A stretch of 64,000 nt of DNA from Agapanthus africanus. Lineage: Eukaryota; Streptophyta; Magnoliopsida; Asparagales; Amaryllidaceae. The translations under genes were made by a program, and so were the position numbers. Shown here piece by piece: positions 37,326 to 50,100 of the stretch; the stretch's first letter is position 1; every line of letters starts with the position of its first letter. The stretch is taken from assembly GCA_030015575.1 (NCBI GenBank), contig CM057338.1:137665546-137729545 (forward strand), in the 5' to 3' direction. The notes under the pieces are model-generated. The model made no database searches. It was not told the DNA's origin and was given only the letters and a program-made list of their open reading frames with translations.

Positions 37326-40115
37326 TGTAACACCCGAGTCCAGTAATACTAGTTGAGTGTATTATATTGCTCTTTCCAATTATTTTGATTGTTTGGTGTT
37401 TATTGCTAAATTTTAACCGGTTAAGTCATTTTGGCACATAACAAATTTTAACACCGAAAGTGAAATCTAAAATGTCCATGTTGGCCTACTCGTCGCCACT
37501 AGTCGCGTGGTAGCGTCCGCGTGTCGAGATTTCGTCCCGTTCGGCTAAACGGGCAAGTTTGGACGGCTACGCACGCGTGCAAGTGTCCGACTTGGGGGCA
37601 CGCATTTTAATCACAAAACAGCTCTTTTCAAAATTTGGAACTCGCTTAAAATCCTATAATTTGAATTTGGAACATTTGGGCGCAACCCGGGCTCGATTTG
37701 GAAATGTTTCATTTAGCGCCGATTTACCCATTTTAATTTATTATACTAAACTATATATATATATACAATTCTGTTAAAATTTAACCACTAAACATTCACA
37801 AATCTCATTCTCACTCTTTTCTATCTCGTGATCAGCCAATCACGAGGCTTCTTCTCGTGGGCCCCGCCTTCCATATCTCTCTCTCTCCCCTCGTCTCTCT
37901 CTCTCTCTCCTCATCAAATCTCCCTCTCTCCCTCTATATTATCTTCCTCACGTCCCCTATAGGAAACCATCGCGAGAAACCCCACGAGAACTCGAACCCT
38001 AACCCTAGCCACCACGAGCCCTCGCCGTCGATCTCCCCACGACCTCGCCGTCGCCTCCTCAGCCTAGCCGCACCCTCCTACCTCCTTCCTCCGTCTCCTT
38101 CCGCGCCTGCACCCAACCCCGACGACAACACCCAGCCGCAGATCTCGCCGTCGACGCCGCCTCCCGTCACCAACGACGCCTGAGACTCCCTCTCTTCCTC
38201 CTCGTCCCGACCTCGTCGTCGCCTTCCTCCTCCCCTCGCCGGACCACAGAACCCATAACCACAACCCTACGACCCTCTGCAGTTCGCCGGAAAACGCGCC
38301 GTCGACCCTCGTCGACGTCACCCGCGCCACCTCCGACCACCTCCTTTCCCCCTCGATCACCAGAGCCGACCACCACCCTCCTCTACTCGTCGCACCACCC
38401 TCTCCAGCGAACCCCGAGGCTGTCCAACCTTCGCAGCCACCGTCGCTGCCTCGCCGGCGTTCCAGCGCCGTCGAGCCCGCGTGGTTGCCCCCTGGTGTCT
38501 TCCTGTAAGCATCCCTTATCTTTCCTTTTGTGCGAAATCCCCCCCGCTGATCTTAGTACGTTTATCGTGTTGCTAACTTCGTTGCCGATGACTTTTGCCG
38601 GAATCCGGCCGTGCCGTCATTTGGACCCGACACTCCAGCGAAGTACCCTGGTCCGTGTGATCCCGCTGTTCGCTGTTGGGGCTCGATCCGTGCACCCGTC
38701 TCGTGTTTTCTGCCGACACTGCATCCGTGCTTTCCGGTTTGCGAAACCGTCGAGGCAAGATTTCTTGCTACATGCTACGTTAAACTAATTAAATGCTTGA
38801 CTCACAAACTTGCTATATTAACTAGTATTGCTACTTATCTCATTGGATGAAATATGATGTATATTATAATACTGCCACCTAAATCGTATTTTGCCACCTA
38901 ACCTTTATAACAACTACCTGCTAATCATTTTACTATTTAGAGGTTAATAGTCGCACACTTATATCTTTATTGCCTGCTGTTATTAATATTGCGCTACACT
39001 GTGATTATTGCACCCCAAGGGTGCTCGAACCTGTTAATAAGAGAATACAAAGCATCACTGTGTTTACATGGAATAATATTGTTATTACTGTTCCTGCTGT
39101 GGTTCCTTATTCGTTACTATACCTGTTATCAGCATACATTTGATTGCATCACATATTGACCCGATCTTGATACACCTGACACATATACTGATACACCGGA
39201 CATGACACCATATACATACCGACTCAACCTATTGGACTACAAACCTGACTTGGGGTCCTTTTGGACCATTCCTGCTGTCTATCCAGACAGACCTGCTTTT
39301 ACCGGATTTTGTGTTGACATTAATCCTGGACTACTGAATACCTGACCTGACATACATAACTTGGGGGTATGGGGAAATCAAAGGTGAAACCGACTTGTAA
39401 CTCAACAGTTCGATACTTGTTCTGATCAGTCTTACGGGCTTGGCCAGTCCGGGAGTGATGATGCTGACATCACTCATCCATCCTACTACCTATTACTGCT
39501 TAGCGGCACGTCTCGGATTCAGCCCCGAGGACCTTGACCGTGGTCCCGGGCACGCACGGAATACTATTGAGTTACATCGACGATTCATCAATTGATTTCA
39601 AAGACTATAGAGTAGAAACCTGATAGGACAGTTTAGTCACCATTGCACATTACCCTGCTCTGTTATTTCTTAGTACTACTTTATTTATGTTCATACCCGC
39701 ATTGTTTATTACCATGTTTATATTATATACTTGATGACATGACGCGCTGACGTCTGGGTTTTGCATGGCCCAGATTTCGTACCACTATCGTCGACCGAGC
39801 AGGAGTACTTCAGCCAGCAGGCTGAACTGTGAGTTCCTTAGGGTTTAGTTTATTTATTTCATTTCATTTCCAGATGTGAGCCCGCATTATGGGACGTACT
39901 GTCTATTTATTGTATTGGATCATTTGCTTCCGCACTTATTGTTTATTGATTCGTGTTATTATGGATTTGGACATGTATTAGATTAGATTATTTTATTGTT
40001 CTTGATATCTCTACAACCGTAATGTGACTGTGGATGGATACATCCTACCCACAGGTAGCATGGTTGGCTGTGTCACGTGCCCAATCTTGCGTACTCTGGG
40101 AAGCGGGGCGTGACA
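37326..40115 (+). repeat. Element C LTR4 (outer 3')
   Basis: 2,790 bp ending at the TCAGC duplication. Private changes cluster in the last ~0.7 kb: 39435-39436 CG, 39560 A, then ttatttatg, agatttcg, gcaggag, ccgcac and agattatt. One further private change lies near 38765. Confidence 0.95.
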
Positions 40116-41011
40116 TCAGCATTGTGTCAGATCGAGACACCAGATTCGTGTCGCACTTCTGGAGGAGCTTACAGGATAGCTTGGGTACCCGTCTCAAATT
40201 CACCACAGCTTATCACCCGCAGACGGATGGACAATCCGAGTGTACGATTCAGACGCTCGAGGATATGTTGAGAGCCTGTATGTTGGATTTTCAGGGTTCC
40301 TGGGAGGACCATCTGCATCTAGTCGAGTTTTCTTATAACAATAGTTATCAGGCTAGCATTCAGATGGCTCCTTTTGAAGCACTTTAAGGGCGGAAGTGTC
40401 GATCCCCAGTATGTTGGGATGATGTGGGAGAGCGAAGATTATTGGGCCCCGAGCTCATTGTTCAGACTGTCGACAAGGTCCAAATGATCAGGCAGCGTAT
40501 CAAGACAGCTCAGGATCAACAGAAGAGTTGGGCAGATACCAGCAGGAGGGCACTAGAATTCGAAGTCGGAGATCACGTGTTCTTGAAGATTTCCCCTACC
40601 CGTGGAGTGATCAGGTTCGGAGGTCGGGGAAAGCTCAGTCCCCGTTTCATCGGACCTTTTGAGGTGCTAGAGCGAGTAGGAGAGGTGGCCTACCGACTTG
40701 CCTTGCCTCCATCGCTAGCTGGTGTGCACAGTACCTTCCACGTGTCACAGTTGCGGCGTTATGTTCGGGATGAGAGCCATGTCCTGGACTATTCGGAGCT
40801 AGTTTTGGGTACCGATCTATCATACGAGGAGCAGCCCACTACCATCCTCGACCGCAGAGAGAAAGTGCTGAAGAATAAGGTCATTCCGTTAGTCCGAGTG
40901 TCTTGGGGCGGTTGTTCCCCAGGAGAATCCACCTGGGAGCGGGAGGAAGATATCCGTGCTCGTTATCCACATCTCTTTGTTCAGTACCTTGTTTCTTTGT
41001 ATCCTTGTTAA
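40116..41011 (+). pseudogene. Element B pol, 3' part (IN end and chromodomain-like tail)
   Basis: Picks up exactly where the array interrupted it: [10 protein letters not shown] (second catalytic Asp), TDGQSE (catalytic Glu), [17 protein letters not shown], then TAA 40385-40387. It reopens through the GPELIVQTVDKV region, the SH3-like barrel ([12 protein letters not shown]...LSPRFIGPFEVLERVG), [10 protein letters not shown], and a C-terminal block ending STWEREEDIRARYPHLF. That C-terminal block is the chromodomain-type tail of Tekay-like elements, thought to steer integration. The window between 40034 and 40115 belongs to the LTR of C although the frame runs through it. Confidence 0.85.
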
Positions 41012-41032
41012 ATTTCGAGGACGAAATTTTTG

Positions 41033-41045
41033 TAAGGGGGGTATG
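41033..41045 (+). promoter_or_regulatory. Element B polypurine tract
   Basis: Purine run aaggggggta directly before tga and the 3' LTR, after ttcgaggacgaaat. Confidence 0.7.
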
Positions 41046-41046
41046 A

Positions 41047-44000
41047 TGTAAATCCCCGTTCCTATCTTAATAAAAGTTTTCTATTTTTCCTAAATCCCTG
41101 AGTTTTCCTTTTCTTTTCCCTCGTAAATTTTTTTGTAGGAATTTGGTTGCTTAAATTCCAATATTTAAAATTTTCCAAACCCTGTAAGAATCAAAGCCAA
41201 AACCAAAACCCAAAACAAAAATTTTAAAATGTAATTAAAACCCTAAATTTAAACCCCCAGCCCAACAAATAAAACAAAATATTGACATTTAAAGCCCCGG
41301 CCCACACTTCTTCCTCAGGCCAAGAAATAAAATAAAATAAAGAATTTAATTTAAACTTCTTCTCCGGCCCAAACCCCAAACTCCCTTCAGCCCGAGCCTA
41401 GCTCCTTCACAAACCCGACCCGCTATAGTACCTCCTTCTCCCCAACGTCTATATCTCTTTTCCCGCTCGCTTTTTTTTTCTCCGATCCGCTTCTCGCGGC
41501 CACGTCGCAAGCCGTTGCCCACGACCCGTGCACCCCCTCGCGATCCTCTCAAACCGCTCGTCGCTAACCCAAACTCCTCGCTCCCTCAACCTCATCTCAA
41601 CTCCTTACATTCTCTCTAAAAACTCTCTCTCTCTAACACCGAACCCACTGCCTCGTTTCCCTCGACGACGACGACGACGAACCTCTTCCCTTCCTCCACC
41701 TCCACCAACAGAACCCTCCACTATCTTCCTCCACCAACCGGGAACCCCTACACACCTAACCCCTGTACACCCGAGCTCACCTGCGCCCACTCGACCACCC
41801 CTTCTGCTCGACACCGGCGAGCCTCCAACTGAACAGAAACACCTCATCGACTTTCTCCATCCTCGGCATCGTCATCATCACTCCAAAAGACCCACACCCG
41901 AGCTCTCTCTCTCTCTTTCTTTCCAAAGCCACAAAACCTCAGCACACATCCAGAACCTATTGTTGCCCATCGCCAGAGCACCGCCTCCGACCGTCGTTGA
42001 CCACAGCGCACTCACAGAGAACCACTGAGCATCCCCTCCGCTTCCAGCAAGCACAAGAAGTCTCCGGGCAGCTCCGACGTCAAACCCGTATCGCGAGCCA
42101 AGGTCGTGCAAACCAATTCACGCGTTCGTCGCGCGTTCGTGACGTTGCCGCCACTGTGCATCCCCGAAACGTTTCCAGGCAAGTATTTTACTTGCTACAT
42201 GCTAATCTATTCGTGTTACAAACTCAAATCGTATAATTTGCAAATTTACAATTTCCGATAGAGTATATGACATACCTGTTCGATGCATGATCCCAATGAA
42301 AATATTCATCTAATTTGACGGAATTGGATTTCCTATGCTGGCTCGTATGATAATGAATACCTTGTATAACTTTCACTGGAAAATATGACTGTTAATGACT
42401 AAAACGAATACCCCCAAATACACCGTGAAAACTGGAAATTCCCCGCATCTGAAAATTGTAAAAATCACCATAAATTGTATACATATGGAAATGATGCGTT
42501 CGAGGCTTTAAATCGAAGCCGACTCGACGAACTATAACCCTATTCAAGTTTCTATTGGTTTCTGTACTGAAATTGTGACGATATTTGGATCGGAGTGCGG
42601 CTCTAGACTGCAGTCCAGAGCGACTCTGGTTACTGTTTACTGTCCCGTAACGCATGCCACCTTGTTTTCTGAACTCGTATGTTGTGTAACTCTGCATTCT
42701 ATTAAAGGTGAATCTGTTAGATAAATAACACAAGTGGTTTCATTCCGTTTCATCGTCGTTTGCTATTTAATTTGTAAATAAAAAGGGCAGGACGTATAAC
42801 AGTCCAAAACAGATTCAGAAGTGACAAACTAGTGTTAAACAGTGTATAACTTTCGGTGTACAGACGCGATTGAGAATCCATCTATTGCGTTGAATACCCT
42901 ATTGAAAACCCTAGATTTTTTTCAAATGTAGCATCACCAAATTCTGAACCCAACTGGGTGAAATTCGTGCCGCGAAACGGACGTTCAGTTCAGAAACTGA
43001 ATTTCCTGCAGCGAGCACTTAAAATGAAACGGTTGTAACTTGAATAACGGAAACCCGATTGAACTGAAACTAATTTTGATGAACTTCTGACAGAGTGTGC
43101 TTATTATCGTATTTGTATCCTTTCATTGAATTCTAAACATATGAATTAATGCAATTTTTGTAAGTTGATAACGTGCATATTGGTTCATAACATACATGGC
43201 TTGTTAATGGCATACACACACATATCTTACCCCATTTGCCATATACATAGTGTTAGTGCGTGTTAGTGTTCAGTGGACATTGCATTATCGTGCATGAATG
43301 ATATTGGTTTAGGAGTGTCGAGTACACCAATGGAAAGTGAATGATTCGTGACAGTGATTGATACAGTGAACAGTGACAAAACCGTGCCATTGGTATACTT
43401 GTACACGACTAAATCAAAATCATAAATAGTGTAAACCTGGGGAAAAAAAGGGGAAATCGAAGTGGAAAGAGAATCGTATTTAGCGAGACCGTGTTTTAGA
43501 GGATGATCATTCAAGCAGTGATATATATATATTAGGTAGGATCTAGCGATCCGGCTGACAGGGTTATGTCCCGGGCATGTGGGTCGTTGTCTCGGGTATG
43601 TACGAGACTCCTGTTAAACATGATCCTCCTTTTCACTATACGATTTCAAACATGGCCTCTAGACTGATAGGGACACCGATCATACTTTGCATCATTTAGT
43701 GACATAGTAATTGCACGCATTGTACTTTCACTGTTATTATCGTATCTACCTGTTTCATATCATTGTTATATAAATTGCTATTACGTCGCTCTGACGACCT
43801 GAGTATGCATGCTCAGATCTCGTAGAAGAACCAGCGCAGGAGACAGATTTACCTTTCGAGCTGACGGAGATCTAGTCTAGAGTACTTTTCTTTCTTTCCT
43901 GCTTTCCATAAAGAGATCGTGTAATTGAACTTGGTTAGTAACTCTTCATGTTTATTTGCAATTTGTGAACAATGGATTTTAATGTAATAATTTAGTGATG

Positions 44001-44149
44001 TAATTCCTTTACTGCTGTGCTTTGCTTACTGATTACAATGTAATGCTAGAAGCCGAAGTGTGACTACGACGGGATTATTCCTTGACCGTAGGAGCATGGC
44101 TGGCCTAGTCATCTCTCGTTTTCCGTATTTTGGGAAGCGGGGCGTGACA
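41047..44149 (+). repeat. Element B 3' LTR
   Basis: 3,103 bp, collinear with the 5' LTR with many scattered differences and a short AT run (43521-43532). The 166-codon frame at 41528-42028 is Pro/Ser/His-rich and out of step with the 5' LTR copy, so it is not called a gene. Confidence 0.93.
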
Positions 44150-47108
44150 CTAAGCGTATCTAAGTAATATAAAAAAAATACACAAGAGACAAGGGATAAT
44201 AAAAACAACAACTTTTATTTATTAACATTCTTTTGTACAATGCATGAAAAGGAAAGACTACTGAAATAAAAAGATGCCTAAATAGTGGCATAACAGGAAA
44301 TGTAAAATACTGAATGGAAAAGTGTACAATGAACTAAAGTGCTGGATCTTCGTCAAACTGCTCCAAGTCTTCTGCAGATGGCTCAATCTCTGCCGGGTCT
44401 GAATCACCTGACGACATTCAAAGAAGAAAGAAATAGAATGTCGTCAGCGAACAGGTCGCTCGGTAAGTCCCAAAGGTAAGAGGAAAGTAGAATAGACAGA
44501 ATAAGAAGATATCTTTTAAAGTTGTATACTATTGTTGTAATGTTGTGTTAACGCTGTTGTTTGTAGCTTGGTATAGAAGGATGCCAGTGTATATGAGGGG
44601 GGTCTCTGTATGCTAGAGACCAGGGCAAACGGAATATACAAGGAACCGTTAAGCCACGGTACAACAGCAACGGAATATAGGTTAGGTGTCTTAATCTGAC
44701 CACCTCGTGCCACTTTTAACACCTTCCGTACCAATCTACCCCTTAAACCCCGCGATGTCTTGTTTGTATTGTTATCTTGTAAATTGTATTAGTTGTATGA
44801 GTGATTGACTGACCGACCGAAACCATGATATCAGGAAACGGTTATAACCGTAGAGTCATGTAAATGGAATAACTGAGAATCATGTAAAAGGAATATATCC
44901 ATGGTTCGGTTCGGTCAAGTTGTATAAATTGATAATTGAATTCATGGATTCATGTGTTCATATTGAATTGGAATATTGTAGATTGTAGATTGACTTGAAT
45001 CATATTTAAGTCAGATTAATCAGACTCAAACCCGAGTCAGACAGTTAGAAGTGTAAATCGAAGTCTTATAATTGCTAGGGTCCTTAGGGTAATTTATAAA
45101 ACTTGAGGGGTTTTATGTAAAAATATTTTTATATACTTTTCAAAATACATCTCAAGTATTTATTACTCGTCTTTAGAGTTGTAATGAGGGTGGATTTTAT
45201 ATTGTGACATTTCTAGTGAAAATATCCTAGTTTTTATAAATAAAGGTATTTATCTATAATATTGATTTATTTGAAGTTCATGGTATTTTAGTGTAAAATT
45301 TATTCTTGTGATTTTTAGAAAAAGGTGAAATATTTATATTATAATAAAATAGATATTTAAATGATAAAAATACATATATTATACAAAGATAATTTTAATA
45401 AATATTTTATATTCCAAAAATCTCATTTTCTTAAGATATCGTATTTTAAACCTTTCGATGCCGAATGCTCCTTGCGGAGGTCTGAATCTCGCACTACTAT
45501 GCCCGAGGATGTGCGATAATCCGCACCATCCCGAACGGGTTCCCCAAAAATGGGTTGTAACGGCGCTTTGCAAAGATTGTAAAATACTAAATCCTTTAGA
45601 AAACGGTTTTTATAAAGTAAAAGGTATTTATTTGTAAAAATGTCAATTTTACGTATTTTAGATTCCAGGGTTTCCTAAGTCAACTAGTTTATTTCTAAAT
45701 GGTCTAAACGATAAGTCGTTAGATGCCTCAAATCGCCTCTTCACGTCCAATTGTGGCCAGGTAAGTACAAATGAGGAAACGAGGGATTCGCTCACGAATC
45801 ACCGTGAGACGGGCCTTTTAAAGTTACCTTTCTCGCTTGCCTATTCTAGACACCACAAAGTCAGGTTTAGATAAACGATCGATGTCCACAACTTATCGTG
45901 TTTTCCTACTAAGAGATATTTATTTAAAAGTATATCAAAGCTAAAACTTTTAGAAATAGTTTTATTAAGAATATGGTATTTAAATGAAAGTATTGTTTTA
46001 TCGTATTCTAAGTTTTTGATGATATCGTTTTAGGTTGTATATGCGTGTGTGTGGAGGTAGGTCATTATCTCGTGCTCTACTTTAAATGTATAGCAAGGTT
46101 AAGGGGGTTAAATGTGAAATCGAAACATTGTGGTATTTAAGTGAAAAATACGATAAATTAAAAAGGATATCATTTCATGTGATGAAACTTGTTCAAATTA
46201 TTTTTTAAATATTTAATAGTCAACAATAGATGTTTAAGCATGATTGAATTGGTGAGAAGTGAAATTTTATAGAAAACCGAATCGGAAATAGGATTTGTTC
46301 CGATTCCGTCGGGTTTTGTAATTTCGAATTTTAGAGAATAAGAAAGAGAGATAGAATGGGAATTACGGGTTTCGATTAAGCAAGGGAGTGAGGGGGGACT
46401 AAAGGGGTTGTCGAGGCGTTGCTTCGTCGCCGGTTGTTCCTCAAAACGTCGCCGGAATTTCTGCCAGAATTTTGTCGGAGCTTCGCCGCGAACTTGTTTT
46501 CAAAGTACACAACTCTTGGAAAATTTTTGAGAGAGTGAGCTAAGAGTTTTGGGATGAGAGGGTAGAGGGTAGGGGGTGTATTTATAGGGTAGGCTAAGGG
46601 TAGGATAGGTGAAGGGGTTTTTGATAAAAAATGTAAAAATTATAGAAAATTCATTAAAATTTGAGTAATTAGGTGTTAATGGATATTCTGGAACCGATCC
46701 ATTAATTTAAAGTGTGCAGAGGGGTTGGGAATACCAAAAGCCAACTTTTTCGTTCAGGGGACTCGGCGGTCCGGCCGAGTCAAGGTGTCGGGAGATGGGG
46801 GGTCTTCAGTTGGGTCCTCTGGTATATTTAGTTTTAAAGTTCAGTTCAAGTTTTGGGAGTTATGGCGTGTGGACTGTTGGGCTTCCAAAGAATTTAAAAC
46901 AAGAATAATATAAAAATAATGTGGGGCAGGGGATTTGAACTCTGGTAGCTTGGTTCAGCAGTGCAAGGTGTTACCAATGAGCTACAAGCTCTTTCTTGTA
47001 ATTATTGTGGGAAAATAAATACTTAAAGTGGTAACAGCAACATTAAATACCCTAAATATACTTCAAATTTAAATCAATTTTATGTATACAAAAATTGGAG
47101 TTGTTACA
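44150..47108 (-). repeat. Element A 3' LTR, remaining 2.96 kb
   Basis: Resumes with CTAAGCGTATC exactly where the 86-bp fragment stopped and runs to ...gttgttaca at 47108. It is collinear with the right LTR with scattered substitutions and small indels. On the minus strand it carries a TATAAATA (46586-46579), a tRNA-like stretch (46991-46924) and the module shared with element D (45665-45894). Confidence 0.88.
46924..46991 (-). other. tRNA-like sequence in element A 3' LTR
   Basis: Counterpart of 54841-54909, with the B-box reading agagttcaaatccc. Its presence in both LTRs shows that it was part of the element before this insertion. Confidence 0.55.
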
Positions 47109-47121
47109 ATCTACCCTCCTT
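47109..47121 (-). promoter_or_regulatory. Element A polypurine tract
   Basis: On the minus strand aaggagggtagat sits immediately before the 3' LTR, after the ttcgaggacgaaat block common to elements A, B and C. It is the expected plus-strand primer. Confidence 0.65.
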
Positions 47122-47162
47122 ACAAAATTTCGTCCTCGAAATTTACAACTTTTATTTGAGGA

Positions 47163-50100
47163 CTAGTTTACAAAGAGGTGAGGGTATCTTGCACGCATTT
47201 CATCTTCCCTTTCCCAAGTGGATTGTCCTGGAGTGTCTTTCCTCCACATTACCCGGACCAAGTTAACTTCCTTGTTCCGAAGTGTCTTTACTTTCCTGTC
47301 CAGGATCTCCACAGGCTGTTGCTCACAAGACAAGTCGGGCTGTATAGTGAGCTCGGAATGATCAAGAACGTGGCTGGGGCCACTCACATACTTTCTGAGT
47401 TGGGATATGTGGAACACGTTATGCACTCCTTCCAATGAGGGCGGAAGTGCTAAGCGGTATGCCACTTCACCGACTCGTTCGAGTATGTCGAACGGCCCAA
47501 TGTATCTCGGACTCAATTTACTCCGTCTTCCAAATCGGATCACTCCGCGGTTCGGAGATATCTTCAAGAATACATGATCTCCTGGCTGGAACTCCAAGTG
47601 TCATCTCTTCGCATCAGCCCAGTGTTTCTGTCGATCTTGGGCTATGCGCATCATTTCCCTGATTGTACGAACCACATCAGCGGTCGCTACTATCATCTCT
47701 GGTCCAAGAAGTTCCCTATCTCCGATGTCGTCCCAACTTAATGGTGATCGACACTTCCTTCCATACAATGCTGCAAAAGGTGCCATTCCTATACTTGCTT
47801 GGTAGCTGTTATTGTATGCGAACTCCACAAGATGCAGGTGATCTTCCCACGATCCTTTGAAGTCTAGCATACACGCTCTGAGCATATCCTCCACGATCTG
47901 AATAGTTCGTTCCGACTGACCATCTGTTTGTGGATGATAAGCCGTGCTGAAGTTCAGACTTGTTCCCAAGCTTGCTTGCAGACTCTGCTAAAATTGCGAT
48001 CGGAACCTGGTGCCACGATCGGAGACAATGCAGACCGATACTCCATGAAGTCTCACAATTTTCTGTATGAGTTCATGGGTATCAGAGATAGTACATTATG
48101 AAGAGTTTAAATCTTAAATAGATTATTACCTCCATGTACTTCTTTGCTAGTGTCTCAGTTGATTGGCCAACTCTAAATGGGATGAAATGAGCCGACTTTG
48201 TGAGTCAATCCACAATGACCCATATAGCATCGTTACCCTTTGTGCTGCGAGGAAGAGCAGTCACAAAATCCATCGTGATGTGTTGCCACTTCTATTCTGG
48301 GATTGGTAACGGTTGAAGTAGTCCAGCTGTCCTGTGATGTTCAGCCTTTACTTACTGACACACCAAGCATTTTGCGACGCTTCTGGCTACTTCACGCTTC
48401 ATTCCATACCACCAATAATTCTGACGTAGATCTTTGTACATTTTATTACCTCCAGGATGTACTGAGTAGGGAGAGCTGTGAGCTTCTTTCATTAACTCTT
48501 CCCGAACAGGACCTTTTGGTACACACAACCTGCTGCCGTATCTCAAAGATCCGTCTTCATGGATGATGAAGTTCGTTCTGAGTCAATTCTCCACTTGTTC
48601 TCTGATCCTTTGCAACTTAGCATCACTTTCTTGAGCTGCTTTGATCTGATTGACAATGGTTGATTGAACTTGTAGATTCATCAAACTTGAAGCATTACCT
48701 GACATGACTACCTCAATCTCCATCTGATGCAAGTCTTGTTGAAGCTTCCACTGAGCGGTAAGATTCATCGATAATGGTTGGCGACTAAGAGCATCAGGTA
48801 CTACGTTCACCTTCCCTAGGTGATATTGCAAGTTGATGTCAAAGTCCGCCATGAGTTCTAACCATCTTCTCTGCCGCATATTCAACTCCTTCTGAGTAAA
48901 CACGTACTTCAGACTTTTATGATCTGTGTAGATGTTCACTCGTTCACCAAGTAGATAATGGCGCCAAATCTTGAGAGCAAAGATGACGGCTGCCAACTCC
49001 AGATCATGCGTCAGATAATTGCGCTCATGAGTCTTCAGTTGTCTTGAAGCATAAGCCACAACCTTACCGTGCTGATGTAGAACACATCCTAATCCCTTAC
49101 CGGATGCATCACAATGCACTTCGAATCCTCCAGATTGATCCGGTATTACGAGAATAGGTGCAGATGTCAATCTTGACTTGAGTTCTACGAAAGCTTGTTC
49201 GCATGCTTCTGACCACACAAATTCTTCATCTTTACGTGTGAGCTTGGTCAGGGGTGTTGCTATCTTTGAAAATCCTTCAATGAACCTTCTGTAATATCCA
49301 GCTAAACCCAAAAAACTCCGAATGTCGCCATTCGCTAACTGCTGAAACCTTTACTGGATCCACAGAAATTCCTTCTCCTGATACGATATGTCCAAGAAAA
49401 CTAACTTGCTTTAGCCAAAACTCGCACTTGCTGTACTTGGCATAGAGCTTATGTTGTCGAAGAGTTTCCAGGACAATTCGTAGGTGTTCTGCATGCTCTT
49501 TCCGACTCTTAGAATATACCAGGATGTCGTCGATGATGATGACAACAAACCTGTCTAAGTACTCCCGGAAAACTTGATTCATTAGGTTCATGAATATTGC
49601 TGGTGCATTGGTCACTCCAAATGGCATCACTAGAAATTCGTAATGTCCATAGCGAGTTCTGAAAGCTGTTTTGTGAATATCAGCTTCCTTGACCTTCACT
49701 TGATGATAACTTGAATGAAGATCCAATTTAGAGAAAACACAAGATCCACTTAGCTGATCGAATAAATCATCGATGCGTGGGAGTGGATACTTGTTCTTTA
49801 TTGTGACTTCGTTCAAGGCTCTATAATTGATGCACATTCTGTATGAACCTTCCTTCTTCTTCACCAGTAGTACAGGTGCTCCCCAACTTGAAGTGCTGGG
49901 ACGAATCCATCCTTTCGCCAATAATTCGTCCAACTGTGTTCGGACTTCCTTCAAACCTTCCGGACTTAGTCTATAAGGTACTTTGATCACGGGTTGTGCT
50001 CCTGGTACTAAATCAATACTGAATTCAAGAGTTCGATCTGGAGGCAAACCTGATATATCGTCAGGAAATACATCGTCGAACTCTCGAACTACCTTTGGTC

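Larger units (their letters stand above)
16304..40115 (+). mobile_element. Element C: tandem array of a Tekay-like chromovirus (4 LTRs, 3 internal regions)
   Basis: The order is LTR1 16304-19091, int1 19092-23309, LTR2 23310-26099, int2 26100-30317, LTR3 30318-33107, int3 33108-37325, LTR4 37326-40115. Period is 7,008 bp (7,006 for the first unit, because LTR1 is one AT unit short). Internal regions are each 4,218 bp. One TCAGC duplication flanks the whole block, so it was one insertion that later grew. Copies are nearly identical, differing at a few tens of sites. All three lack the gag capsid region and share one TGA in pol. Variant patterns in the LTRs support growth by unequal recombination (see findings). 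Confidence 0.95.
9464..44149 (+). mobile_element. Element B: Tekay-like chromovirus inserted in LTR of A
   Basis: 5' LTR 9464-12610, iMet primer site 12620-12632, gag 12744-13550, protease-RT-RNaseH-integrase from 13551, interruption by the element C array at 16304-40115, rest of integrase and chromodomain-like end to 41011, polypurine tract about 41033-41045, 3' LTR 41047-44149. LTRs are TG...CA with a perfect 5-bp duplication. Without C its internal region is about 4.6 kb. Several stops and one frameshift make it inactive. The two LTRs differ at many scattered sites, so it is clearly older than the C array. Confidence 0.93.

Noticed and set aside
16304..40115. Assembly artefact explanation for the 7,008-bp period
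   Set aside because: Not fully excluded without reads, but copies differ at specific sites and the inner LTRs show the mosaic predicted by unequal crossover, which simple duplication of contigs would not produce.
16304..40115. CRISPR or short-repeat array
   Set aside because: The periodicity is 7 kb and consists of LTR plus interior units; no short repeat-spacer pattern anywhere in the window.
41528..42028. 166-codon frame in element B 3' LTR
   Set aside because: Not maintained in the matching part of the 5' LTR; low-complexity Pro/Ser/His.
46924..46991. Functional tRNA gene
   Set aside because: A- and B-box resemblance only; no proper acceptor stem and an oversized anticodon loop.
47178..47662. 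Plus-strand frames over 47178-51746
   Set aside because: Antisense shadows of the element A gag-pol on the minus strand.
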